A stretch of 10,000 nt of DNA from Theodoxus fluviatilis (GCA_034096865.1 JAWQFJ010025531.1:1-10000); one strand, 5' to 3'. Positions 1 to 7,626 are shown, numbered from the stretch's first letter. Notes: generated by a model not told the origin, from the letters alone. Numbers and translations: made by a program.

Positions 1-82
1 CTGACAACTGGCACTTTTTGTGTCAGAGGTAGTGGGGATGATGCTAGTGTCCCCATCACGGAACACCATTGGAGGCACGAAG

Positions 83-526
83 TTATGGGGACTCTTTGGT
101 AGAGGCTCGATCCTCATTGAAATGATTGAAATGATTGAAATGCAAACAGCCTCGAGTCGGTGTTGAGTTGTGATCCCTCGTTGTATGGCTGATTTGCTTG
201 TAGTGCTGGGATGAGGGGGAAGTGGAGGGAGTGATAAGGAGATGGGGGTCGGAAGGGAGAATCTGCTCTTCAGGCTGTGAGGGGGTGTTGGAGGTGGCAG
301 GGTGGGTCGGGTGGGTCGTAGAGGTCAGGCAGCTGTTGTCATCAGTTGCAGGAGGCGGCTTATCTCTTGTCTGAGGGGGAGGCGGGGATGATGGGGTGGG
401 GGAGGGGGTGGATGCCTCACATGATGGTTCAGACTGGACATTGGGGAGGGGAGGGAATCGGAAATTGTCTTTGGGAGGCCTTTGGGGGGGGGGGGGGGGG
501 GGGGTTCTGATGTAGGGTTTCCGCTT
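83..526 (-). CDS. Possible 3' coding exon, Pro/Ser/Thr-rich C-terminal tail (unidentified)
   Basis: Read on the minus strand, this frame is open for 147 codons, from just after a TAG at 529-527 to a TAA at 85-83. It has no ATG, so if real it is an internal-to-terminal exon. After a polyproline run (the 21-C tract, RC of 484-504) it continues QRPPKDNFRFPPLPNVQSEP, then a tail rich in P, S, T and H with scattered acidic residues, and a triple HFN repeat (RC of 116-142) near the end EDRASTKESP. The sequence is not a simple-repeat translation and its composition resembles a disordered cytoplasmic tail. A possible acceptor is the CAG just upstream of the C tract (RC near 507-509), but the tract length leaves the frame uncertain. 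A second minus-strand frame is open from about 200 to the left edge and also looks protein-like, so a frameshift or splice near 90-140 is possible. No family is recognised. It could be chance openness in GC-rich DNA. Confidence 0.35.
   Translation of the reverse strand, partial: KRKPYIRTPPPPPPQRPPKDNFRFPPLPNVQSEPSCEASTPSPTPSSPPPPQTRDKPPPATDDNSCLTSTTHPTHPATSNTPSQPEEQILPSDPHLLITPSTSPSSQHYKQISHTTRDHNSTPTRGCLHFNHFNHFNEDRASTKESP
116..142. repeat. 9-bp tandem repeat, three exact copies
   Basis: The unit ATTGAAATG occurs three times in a row without mismatch. Because the period is a multiple of three, it keeps any overlapping frame; in the candidate minus-strand exon it encodes HFN three times. Confidence 0.9.
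484..504. repeat. Poly-G/poly-C homopolymer, 21 bp
   Basis: There are 21 consecutive G on the plus strand. Homopolymer length is prone to sequencing and assembly error, which matters because the candidate minus-strand exon passes through it. On the minus strand it would encode polyproline or act as a pyrimidine tract. Confidence 0.9.
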
Positions 527-862
527 CTATATGTGATAGAATGCACCTATCACAAAGTGTATTGTACATCTGCGGTGTTCATCATCTATTCAGTTATCCC
601 TGCTTCTATCTCTTCCCACCCCCCATATCCTGTGTGTCAGATCTCTTGTGTGTCAGACCTCTCTCCAAACCCCCTTACCATCCTTTCTGTAAGGCAAGCT
701 CACCAGCTGACCGCTCTGCAACCTCTCCTCTACTGTGGTCTGATTGTCGGTGCAGCTGCCCTGTCAGTCACTCCTTACATTAGCGTGACCCCTGGAAAGT
801 TGCTGTAGTCAGCCTGTGATCTTTATGGTATCAGAAATTCCAAACATTTCACGTTGACAAGG
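527..862. other. Noncoding interval, no gene seen
   Basis: No convincing coding exon is seen between the candidate minus-strand exon and the transposon. The only notable structure is a 16-bp tandem duplication with one mismatch at 631-646 and 647-662 (unit TGTGTGTCAGATCTCT). The plus-strand open runs here do not resemble a known protein and overlap the C/T-rich low-complexity stretch at 600-680. Confidence 0.6.
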
Positions 863-884
863 TACACTGGTCCGCAAAAGTTAA
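863..884 (+). repeat. Left terminal inverted repeat with TA target duplication
   Basis: TA at 863-864 is followed by CACTGGTCCGCAAAAGTTAA at 865-884, the exact reverse complement of 2465-2484. Similarity stops after base 884. Confidence 0.95.
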
Positions 885-948
885 GGGCCACATAAACATT
901 TCTCTCTCAAAAGGAAACAAAAAAAAATATCTGCAATTCAAAGAATGA

Positions 949-954
949 TTTATT
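949..954 (-). promoter_or_regulatory. Candidate polyadenylation signal of the transposase gene
   Basis: The minus strand reads AATAAA here, about 130 bases beyond the transposase stop codon (1088-1086) and inside the element. The position is sensible for the transposase transcript, but a hexamer alone is weak evidence in AT-rich DNA. Confidence 0.3.
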
Positions 955-1085
955 TCAACATTTAAGCAATTGATTTATGCCAAAAATTCATTGACAAATC
1001 AAAACTCATTAGCTTGGCATCCGTCAGAAGCACCCCACCCCCCTTTCTGAAAGTTGCAAGGAAAGTCCAGTCAGTTTGTCCATGT

Positions 1086-2126
1086 TCAATAACGGGTGTG
1101 GCCACCATTTGCTGCCAAACAATCCATCACCCGTTGCCTCATCGAGCGGACAAGGTTCTGCAGCATATGTTGTGGGATGGCGAGCCACTCCTGCTGCAGG
1201 AACTGGAAGAGCTGAGCAGCATCTGCGGGATGGGGGTGATTGTCCACTACGCGGCGTCCCAGAATGTCCCACAAGTTTTCAATGGGAGCCAGGTCTGGGG
1301 ATCGTGCTGGCCAGTCCATGCGGACAACCTGCTGACGCTGCAGAAAGTCCCTCACCACCACAGCACGGTGAGGGGTGGCGTTGTCGTCCTGTAGACAGGA
1401 GCCACGTCCCATGGCCCGCAGAGTGGGGACGATGATCGGCCTGACAATCTCATCTCTGTACCTGATGCCGGTCAGGTTGCCTCGGATGAGGTACAGAGGA
1501 GTCCTCCCATGGAGATGAAAGCCTCCCCACACCATCACAGATCCCCCTCCATAACGGTTGTGCTCTTGGACGCAAGCACCGATGAATCGTTCGCCTACAC
1601 GTCGCCACACGCGCCTCCGAGCATCACTGTTCGACACGGTAAACTGAGATTCATCGGTAAACAGGACTGTGCCCCACTGCTGCCTGCACGTTCCAGCGCT
1701 GGTGGTTGCGGCAGAACGCCATCCGAGCTCGGCGATGTTGTGGCGTCAGCGGTGTTCGGATGGCAGGGACCCTTGAGTGGAGGTCCACCTCGTGCAGGCG
1801 TCGCTCGACGGTGTCCTGGGAGATGGGAGATGGTAACGTTGGTGGCCGTCCTCAGGGTGACTCTCAGGGTCCTGGCAGTGATTGTTCGGTCACGCAGCGC
1901 CAAAAGTTGAAGATAACGGTCTTCGCGCCGGCTCGTTGCTCGTGGGCGTCCGGAGCGGGGCCGTTCATCAGCACTTCCGGTGGCCTGGAAGCGTTCGTGC
2001 AGGCGTTGGATGACAGAGTGGCTCACTCCAAGCCGTCTGGCGACTTCTCGGCTGGGAGTTCCATCCTGAAGCCACCTGAAGCGCTCGTCCACGATCAAGT
2101 GTTGACAGTCTCTGTCTTGGAGGCAT
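1086..2126 (-). pseudogene. Tc1-like transposase pseudogene, three frame disruptions
   Basis: The reading starts at an ATG (2126-2124) with MPPRQRLSTLDRGRAL, a typical Tc1-like N-terminus. It then shifts frame at about 2072-2078, where one extra base is the simplest explanation. The next frame has the helix-turn-helix DNA-binding region, including SREVARRLGVSHSVIQRLHE and the GRPR linker motif. A 7-bp tandem duplication at 1818-1831 breaks the second half of this region. A third shift lies at about 1680-1690. Downstream a single open frame holds the whole catalytic core: first Asp in FTDESQF (codon 1655-1653), second Asp in QDDNATPH (1385-1383), and Glu in PIENLWD (1280-1278), with exactly 34 residues between the second Asp and Glu. 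It ends at TGA 1088-1086. In the family this enzyme cuts and pastes the element at TA sites in the nucleus. The triad is intact but the broken DNA-binding half means this copy should not make functional enzyme. Confidence 0.93.
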
Positions 2127-2154
2127 GATTATTGAGAGCCCTGGTTGCGGCCCT

Positions 2155-2160
2155 TAAATA
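2155..2160 (-). promoter_or_regulatory. Possible TATA box of the transposase gene
   Basis: The minus strand reads TATTTAAG here, about 29 bp upstream of the transposase ATG at 2126. Placement just before the gene and inside the element is suggestive, but the leader would be very short and the motif is weak. Confidence 0.25.
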
Positions 2161-2172
2161 CCCGTTGGTTTG

Positions 2173-2191
2173 TAACTTTTGCTGAATAGTG
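2173..2191 (-). repeat. Internal degenerate copy of the right TIR
   Basis: TAACTTTTGCTGAATAGTG matches the right TIR (2466-2484) at 16 of 19 positions in the same orientation, 293 bp inside it. It could be a second transposase-binding repeat, as in IR/DR-type Tc1 elements such as Sleeping Beauty, or the remains of an older right end. No TA directly follows it, and no clear partner was found near the left end. Confidence 0.5.
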
Positions 2192-2464
2192 GTCACTAGG
2201 AACATGGCTTGCACGTGCAATATGCCAGAAACCTGCAGCGACATTGCTTCTTCAGCGAAACTCGACTAAACTTTGTAAAATTTTCGTGAATTTGCAACGT
2301 TTTTGGCTCTGCTGACAACACCTTTGCTAAACGGTATTGCCTGCATAACAGGTTTGGGCACTGACAGCAATAAATAAAGTTGCAGCGTAGCCCACCTTGC
2401 ATCATTTTTAGAGTCGTTGTCTCCGTGTAAAATAAATATTTGTAAAGCTACTGATAACAGTAAC

Positions 2465-2486
2465 TTAACTTTTGCGGACCAGTGTA
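2465..2486 (-). repeat. Right terminal inverted repeat with TA target duplication
   Basis: TTAACTTTTGCGGACCAGTG at 2465-2484 followed by TA mirrors the left end exactly. No mismatch in 20 bp suggests either a fairly young insertion or selection on this transposase-contact sequence. Confidence 0.95.
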
Positions 2487-3758
2487 TAATAAGGTACAAA
2501 TAGAAAGTTCAGCGCATACACCTGAATTACCAGCACTTATCATTCAGCATGCACACACAGACTTAATGGAACCCAGTCAAATGCCATCATGAAACGTGTT
2601 TCTGCATTCCTACCTTTGCACTGTAGCAAATTTGGAACAATCCTAAGACCCAAACTGCTTGGGCTCTTTGATTGATTTTTAAATGTCCACATGTACATAC
2701 AAAGGCATGATCTAATAATTTGATAAGGCCAAAAGAAAAAACAGTTGTGATCATGGTAATATGGAAAAAGGCGGGTGAGGTGTGTGTCTGAATGTTGGCT
2801 TGATCTTGAAATATTATTATGTTTTGAATTATAGAAGAGGCTATTACATATATCACACTTTTTCTTTCACTGAAAAAACTTTTAAATTTAAACAGTTGAT
2901 TCCCCAAGCTCTAATAGGACATGGAAGATGGGACAGCACACACAGTTTGTTGATTACTGTCAATTTCTTTCTTCCTTTCCCCCCCCCCCCCCCTTTTCCC
3001 CCCTTTTTCCCCCACATGTATTTTCTTTTGCGTGATAGGAAAAAAAGTTTTACAGTTGGAAAAAAAATGTTGGTTGGGTTACCATGACCGCACATTTATT
3101 ATTATTTTTTTTTTGCCTAAGGAAAATGTGATACATAGGTGCTTCCACCTGAATTCCTTATGAATTAATGCCCTTGCACCAGTTTGTGCCAAAATCAGAC
3201 TCCATTGCAGATGGATAATACAGCCAATCATTCAGCCAATCAGATGCCATCTACTAAACTGCTTTGGCCATTACATGTATACCCATATTCAAAAGTCTTA
3301 TAACAAATTTTAATTTTTGCATGATATGTCACATTAATTTTGGCAAGGTTTCTAATCATCTTACAGTTACACTGAGGCATTTGACTGTCTCACTCTGACT
3401 GCAAAAATAGGAATACTCAAACATGGTATTGTAAACTTCTGAGGTGTGATATAAAACAGTAGCAGTTGTTTGCTGTAATTTTGTTTTTCAAAATGATAAG
3501 CAATTTAATATAAATGTAATCACCATATTTCATGTATGCAAGAAATAAATGGGGAAGAGTATGTATTAACAATGCATAAGATGCAAATAAGAAATCTCTG
3601 TTACACTCGTACTGACAAAGTTGCTTTGAAATAAGTTTTTTATTTTTGACCTGTCATTTCTGGGTCACTTGATAAAAACAACAAGCTATGCTTTGTGTCT
3701 CAGCACATGCATTTCCTTAAAAAACAATTGAAATAAAATAATGTAGAATTCTAAATTT
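2487..3758. other. AT-rich noncoding region, no gene seen
   Basis: This is AT-rich sequence with many stops in all frames and no recognisable exon or signal-peptide ORF. It may be intergenic, or the first intron of the downstream Ig gene if its leader exon lies further upstream. The only distinct element is the pyrimidine tract at 2964-3013. Confidence 0.6.
2964..3013. repeat. 50-bp pure pyrimidine tract with 15-C run
   Basis: The plus strand contains only C and T over this span, including 15 consecutive C at 2979-2993 followed by alternating blocks of T and C. Long homopurine/homopyrimidine DNA can form triplexes in principle. The C-run length may be unreliable in assembly. Confidence 0.85.
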
Positions 3759-3862
3759 TTCTGCTCTGAGTTTTTATTTTTATTTTTATGTATGAAGTAA
3801 AAATTTAAATGAGAGAATAATAAAATTCTTTTGGGGGTTTAAGATAATAGAATGATGCAGAA
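3759..3862 (+). repeat. Direct repeat, copy 1
   Basis: The core starts near 3781 with TTATGTATGAAGTAAAA. It continues through a near-identical block at 3829-3862 (TTTTGGGGGTTTAAGATAAT, then AGAATGATGCAGAA). It matches 4099-4183, with small indels in the middle. Weaker similarity (CTGCTCTGAG against TTGCTCTCTG) extends upstream. Confidence 0.85.
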
Positions 3863-4098
3863 GAAGAAAAATGAATACTCGATGGGAGGGGAAAGGCAAT
3901 TCATGTCGTCTGTCCCACTCGATCTTGAGGAAGGAGTGATAACATTCCGTTGTTCAAGAGTGAAGGGGTGTTGAGCATGCCATGTGCAGGACGATTTCTG
4001 CACCTGGAAAATTCCAGACTCTAGGGGGTAAAGGGGTCGGTAACAGGATGCCTAGCAAGCGCTGGCCACATAATTGGCTTTGCTCTCTGCGCAAAGTT
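3863..4098. other. ~236-bp GC-richer segment between direct repeats
   Basis: This segment has higher GC than its surroundings and sits between the two copies of the direct repeat. It has no stop-free frame of note, no terminal inverted repeats that I can see and no tRNA-like A/B boxes that I trust. It could be an inserted short element or just the spacer of a diverged ~325-bp tandem duplication. Confidence 0.4.
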
Positions 4099-4183
4099 AT
4101 TTTATTTGTATTTGTATGTATGAAGTAAAATGAGAGAATATTACAATTATTTTGGGGGTTTAAGATAATAGAATGATGCAGAA
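4099..4183 (+). repeat. Direct repeat, copy 2
   Basis: This is the second copy of the ~85-bp repeat. Offsets from copy 1 are about 328 bp at the left and 321 bp at the right. It lacks the ATTTAA insertion present in copy 1 and ends at the same GATGCAGAA. The downstream GAATTCTGAAATTT also resembles the sequence before copy 1 (GAATTCTAAATTT at about 3747), so the period may extend further. Confidence 0.85.
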
Positions 4184-4290
4184 TTCTGAAATTTGGTATA
4201 TAAAAAAGAAATGAAAGAATTCTGAGTATTTGTTCTTCTGTTTTACAACACTTAAGTTTTAAATATATATATTTTTTCCAAGGTGCAATG

Positions 4291-4440
4291 TTTTTTTTTT
4301 TTTTTTTTTAAATTTATTTATTTAAATCAGTTTATTGGATCTAAAAAAAATACACAAGGAGGACAACATGACAAAGAAAGCAAAAAAGGAAGAGACGAAA
4401 CTATCATCTATATAATGAATATCAATAACACCACATCCTT
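4291..4440 (-). mobile_element. Possible 3' end of a minus-strand retroposed sequence
   Basis: On the minus strand this reads as a 3' end: several AATAAA hexamers (RC of TTTATT near 4314-4336) followed directly by a 19-A run (RC of 4291-4309). That order is typical of a SINE, truncated LINE or processed transcript inserted in antisense. The body cannot be assigned to a family and no target-site duplication was identified, so ordinary AT-rich sequence remains possible. Confidence 0.3.
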
Positions 4441-4599
4441 TAAATTTAAATTTTAATTTTTAGAAATTGAATGATGACAAAGGCTGATTACAACTGATTA
4501 CAATTATGGTGAATATGACTGATTTTGGAAAAGACAATGCTGGGGAATGATAAATATTCACACATTCTAGTAAGTACATGTATCCTTGTTTTCAAACAG

Positions 4600-4706
4600 G
4601 ACTCAGTCAGCTGACAGTGGTAACACAGCCAGAGAACCTCACAGTGGCTGTTGATGGCAGCATCGTCTTCTTCTGCAAAGTCAGCCAAGACCTTGTCGAT
4701 GAAAAG
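4600..4706 (+). CDS. Ig/DB-module gene, exon 1 seen here: Ig-like domain strands A-B
   Basis: This is an internal exon between a good acceptor (pyrimidine-rich TTGTTTTCAAACAG|G) and donor (AAG|GTAAAT). The first two bases complete a codon from an unseen upstream exon (phase 1); it ends in phase 0. It encodes LSQLTVVTQPENLTVAVDGS followed by IVFFCKVSQ. This is the pattern of an Ig-like domain: a QPE/NLTV A-A' strand, a V/D-G-S turn, and the B-strand cysteine (codon 4674-4676). NLT is a potential N-glycosylation site. It joins in frame to 5598-5694. An upstream exon with start codon and signal peptide is expected but was not found in 2487-4599. The assignment rests on domain pattern, exon phase and the match with the next two exons. 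Confidence 0.82.
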
Positions 4707-4792
4707 GTAAATGAGACTTTTGCTGGTTCTAGATTTTTGCACTGAGAGATTTTTACAAGATAGAAATGTCACATTTACGTGAGAATCACAAT

Positions 4793-4856
4793 GATGGCAA
4801 CAAAGACAATGATGATGACAACAATGATGATGGTGATGATGATAATAAATGATGAC

Positions 4857-4910
<54 letters not shown>

Positions 4911-4912
4911 AA

Positions 4913-4974
<62 letters not shown>

Positions 4975-4976
4975 AA

Positions 4977-5025
<49 letters not shown>

Positions 5026-5036
5026 GTGATGATGTC
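4793..5036 (+). repeat. ATG/GAT microsatellite with 64-bp higher-order period (intronic)
   Basis: This long GAT array is interrupted by AAAT at 4847, 4911 and 4975, exactly 64 bp apart, so each unit is AAAT plus 20 triplets. The left edge is degenerate (GAC, AAC and GGT variants). It lies in the intron between exons 1 and 2, starting about 90 bp after the donor. Poly-His, poly-Ser and poly-Ile readings on the minus strand are artefacts of the repeat. Confidence 0.95.
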
Positions 5037-5039
5037 TGC

Positions 5040-5597
5040 CCTCAAAAATTAAATTAATTTTGTGGAGTTCTAGTTGCCTTGGCACAGCACCCAGCATACA
5101 GTTAAACATAGTGCAGTAGTGCTTTTGACTAGTTACCCAGTGACTGACACAATTTACTTACTCTTACACTCTCACTGTCAGTGAGACTGTCACAATCTTG
5201 GTGAAAACAATGGAATATGTAAAACATGGTGCATCAGGAAAACAGTATGAAAACCCATACATCCTTGCTGGGAAAATTTATCCATTTGATGAATGTAAGC
5301 AACCATCAATAGTAGGATGCGGCACACAACATGTATGTACTTTGAAAACACCTTGCTTTAATAATGTGTAACCCTACACCATTATTGATGAATAAGTACC
5401 TGAATCGAAAGTTTAAACCATTATAGGCATTTTTCTGGCTAGACATTGTGAAATCATTCCAATGTGTTTATATGCATTTGAAAATTGTATCTTTTTGACA
5501 GATCAGCCATAAGTTTTTATGAGTCCCTTGTTAAAATGGCCTTAAAAAAATATAAAATGCCCATAAATAGACTGTTATTATTTTACTTTGTTTACAG
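5040..5597. other. Intron sequence between Ig exons 1 and 2
   Basis: This is the unique part of the 891-bp intron (4707-5597). It is AT-rich with no coding signal. It ends in a normal acceptor (TTTACTTTGTTTACAG). Confidence 0.7.
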
Positions 5598-5694
5598 ATA
5601 CAGTGGTTTTTTGTTGAGCATGCGGTTCAGATAACAGACGGTGAAGATATTCTTGTGAATGATGCTGAAAAATACAGTTTCATGGTCCCTCAAG
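5598..5694 (+). CDS. Ig/DB-module gene, exon 2: Ig-like domain strands C-D/E
   Basis: The exon is bounded by acceptor TTTACAG and donor CAAG|GTAAGG. It enters in phase 0 and leaves in phase 1. It encodes IQWFFVEHAVQITDGEDILV and then NDAEKYSFMVPQ. The IQWFF start supplies the invariant Trp of the Ig C strand (codon 5604-5606), 12 residues after the B-strand Cys across the splice, a normal Ig spacing. The intron thus falls in the B-C region of the Ig fold. The exon is short but has no stop in the required frame and joins exactly in phase to both neighbours. Confidence 0.82.
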
Positions 5695-5917
5695 GTAAGG
5701 AAAGATATTTATTTGCATATACCCGTGCATGAGCTCTACTAGTCACAGTGCTTAGTTATGTAAAATTCTGCATGTAAGCTTTTCCTTTAGCAAAACAGTG
5801 TAGAGCACACATTCACAATTAAGTGTAAACAAGATTTAGAACTGTTGGTTAAGACACCCTAGCTTTTGGTGAAGTTCCCATCGTGTGAAGGCTTTTTAAA
5901 TTTTTGTAGCAACGTGC
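5695..5917. other. Intron sequence, no gene seen
   Basis: This is the unique start of the 1812-bp intron between Ig exons 2 and 3. No coding or structural signal is recognised before the repeat begins. Confidence 0.7.
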
Positions 5918-6492
5918 AGCAGCAGAAGGAGTAGTAGTAGTCATAGTAGTAGTAGTAGTAGTAGTACCAGTAGTAGTACCAGTAGTAGTAATAGTAGTGA
6001 TACTGATAGTAGTAGTAGTAGTGGTAGTAGTGATAATAGTAGTAGTAGTGGTAGTAGTGATAGTAGTGGTAGTAGTGGTAGTAGTGATAGTAACAGTAGT
6101 AGTGGTAGTAGTGATAGTAGTGATAGTAGCAGTAGTAGTGGTAGTAGTAGTAGTAGTATTAGTAGTGATAGTAGCAATAGTAGTGATAGTAGCAGTAGTA
6201 GTAATAGTAGTAGTACCAGTAGTAATTAATAGTAGTGGTAGTATTAGTAGTAATAGTAGCAGTAGTAGTAGTAGTAGGAATAGGAGTAGTAGTAGGAATA
6301 GGAGTAGTAGAAGGAATAGGAGTAGTAGTACTAGTAGTAGTAGAAATAGTAGTAGTAGGAATAGGAATAGTAATAGGAGTAGTGGTAGTGGTAGTGGTAG
6401 TGGTGGTGGTAGTAGTAGTAGTAATAGTAGTAGTAGTTGTAGTAGTAATAGTAGTGGTAGTAGTTGTAGTAGTAATAGTAGTGGTAGTAGTT

Positions 6493-6546
<54 letters not shown>

Positions 6547-6700
6547 AAAATTATAGTAGTAGTAACAGGAGTGGTAGTGGTAGTAGTAGTAGTAATAATA
6601 GTAGTAATAATAGTAGAATTAATAGTAGTAGTAGCAGTAATAGTAGAAGTAGTGGTAGTAGTAGTAATAGTAATAGTAGTGGTAGTAGTTGTAGTAGTAA

Positions 6701-6732
<32 letters not shown>

Positions 6733-6945
6733 AAAGTAGTAGTAGAAATAATAGTAGTAGTAATAGGAGTAGTAATAGTAGTAGTAGTAGGAGTACTAAT
6801 AGTAGTAGTGGTAGTGGTAGTTGTAGTAATAGTAATAATAGTAGAAGTAATAGTAGTAGTAGTAGTGATAGTAGTAATAGTAGTAGTAGTAGTGATAGTA
6901 GTAATAGTAGTGGTAGTACAATGTAGTAGGAGTAGTAGGCATCCA
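5918..6945 (+). repeat. ~1 kb imperfect AGT trinucleotide array (intronic)
   Basis: AGT/TAG triplets run for about 1 kb with many single-base variants (GGT, AAT, GAT, AGC, AGA). After one phase change near 6222-6232 (TAATTAATAG), the triplet register is held for about 690 bp, so divergence there is by substitution and by copying of whole triplets rather than by out-of-frame indels. Higher-order units are visible: 18 bp (GGAATAGGAGTAGTAGTA at about 6277, 6295, 6313) and 27 bp (TTGT at 6437, 6464, 6491, with a related copy at 6689). The long poly-Val, poly-Ser, poly-Thr and poly-Leu readings on both strands are artefacts. Confidence 0.95.
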
Positions 6946-7506
6946 TATCCTATGAAATCATGGCTCAGCACAGGCAAGTACTCCTTCCTTGAGCAATATC
7001 TGGAGTTACTGACCAGTCCAGTCCTGGACTGGCAGTCCTTCCTGCAGCCTCTGCAGATGAAGATGGACAGTGAAGAGAAGGTCTGCTCATCCTGCCCCCA
7101 TCTCTTTAGGTGCCTCCTGTCCACTCCCTGCATGCCATCCTTGTCTCACCTCTGTAGATGCCCTCTGTGACAGCAGCCCTCCAGCAGTCACAGTTGTCTG
7201 TGAGGTGCTCCCATGTACATGTGTATCAGAAAGATGCAAGTCTGACGTAACATTTATTGTTGTTTGTTGCTTAGTGAGTTTTAAATAATAGTGGGAAAAT
7301 GCAGTGAAACGCATACCTTGACATACCTATCTCTCCTTGTTGACTTCATCTATATGCATAAAACTGGATATTTGGGAGTTTTCCCACCTCATTTTGCATA
7401 ATTGACAAAAATGCTCTGAATGACGTAATGTAATGTTGCATATGAAGAAGCTTTAATGATTTTTTTGTTTTGGTTCTTTACCTTATTGAACTTTCTTTTT
7501 GAACAG
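6946..7506. other. Intron sequence after the AGT array
   Basis: This is unique sequence completing the intron before Ig exon 3. The part up to about 7230 is GC-richer and partly open in one plus frame (about 6946-7170), but it has no recognisable domain and no fitting phase-1 splice pair. It holds a 9-bp-stem palindrome at 7013-7032. The end is a pyrimidine-rich acceptor (CTTTCTTTTTGAACAG). Confidence 0.6.
7013..7032. repeat. Perfect 9-bp inverted repeat, 2-nt spacer
   Basis: CCAGTCCAG (7013-7021) and CTGGACTGG (7024-7032) are exact reverse complements. The 2-nt spacer is too tight for a relaxed RNA loop, so it is better read as a DNA palindrome. Confidence 0.7.
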
Positions 7507-7626
7507 ATTCTCCATACCGACAACGGAATCTCTTAGTGCGGAGGTTGTCCACATCAGATCAAGGACAGTACCGGTGCATCATCAGTGGCACCAACTTGTC
7601 TGTAACTCATCATCTTCGAGTTGAAG
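7507..7626 (+). CDS. Ig/DB-module gene, exon 3: Ig-like domain strands E-G
   Basis: The exon runs between AACAG| and GAAG|GTAGGT, phase 1 to phase 1. Joined to exon 2 it gives Asp, then SPYRQRNLLVRRLSTSDQGQ followed by YRCIISGTN and a final HHLRVEG. This is the clearest Ig signature in the window: the L-x-V E strand, the DQGQYRC motif (DxGxYxC) with the F-strand cysteine (codon 7575-7577), and the G strand ending LRVEG. The B- and F-strand cysteines would form the domain disulfide. NLS is a potential N-glycosylation site. Exons 1-3 together make about 108 residues, the normal length of one Ig-like domain, bounded by phase-1 introns and so a symmetrical 1-1 module. Confidence 0.88.

Larger units (their letters stand above)
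865..2484 (-). mobile_element. Tc1-like (DD34E) DNA transposon, full length, disrupted
   Basis: The element is 1620 bp and bounded by perfect 20-bp inverted repeats (865-884 and 2465-2484). A TA dinucleotide follows at each side (863-864, 2485-2486), as expected for the TA target-site duplication of the Tc1/mariner superfamily. The transposase lies on the minus strand (2126 to 1086) and has the DD34E catalytic triad of Tc1-like elements. Length, TIRs and coding layout match a complete copy; the gene is broken by three frame changes. The right noncoding segment (2127-2464) is about 340 bp and holds an internal copy of the TIR. Intact ends suggest it could still be moved by transposase supplied from another copy; that is inference. 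Confidence 0.95.

Noticed and set aside
1014..1910. Plus-strand open frames across the transposon
   Set aside because: They lie opposite the recognisable Tc1 transposase and show no domain of their own.
2196..2907. Short minus-strand frames of 69-106 codons
   Set aside because: The composition is ordinary AT-rich noncoding sequence, with no motif, and one of them crosses the transposon end.
2487..4599. Upstream signal-peptide exon of the Ig gene
   Set aside because: I looked for an ATG with a hydrophobic run ending in a phase-1 donor and found none convincing; the leader exon is probably outside the window.
4488..5109. Minus-strand frames with poly-His, poly-Ser and poly-Ile
   Set aside because: They are produced by the GAT array and run over the plus-strand Ig exon 4600-4706, which has much better coding evidence.
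5941..7170. Long open frames encoding poly-Val, poly-Ser, poly-Thr or poly-Leu on both strands
   Set aside because: They are translations of the AGT array; the only non-repeat part (after about 6946) has no domain and does not match the splice phase of the Ig gene.
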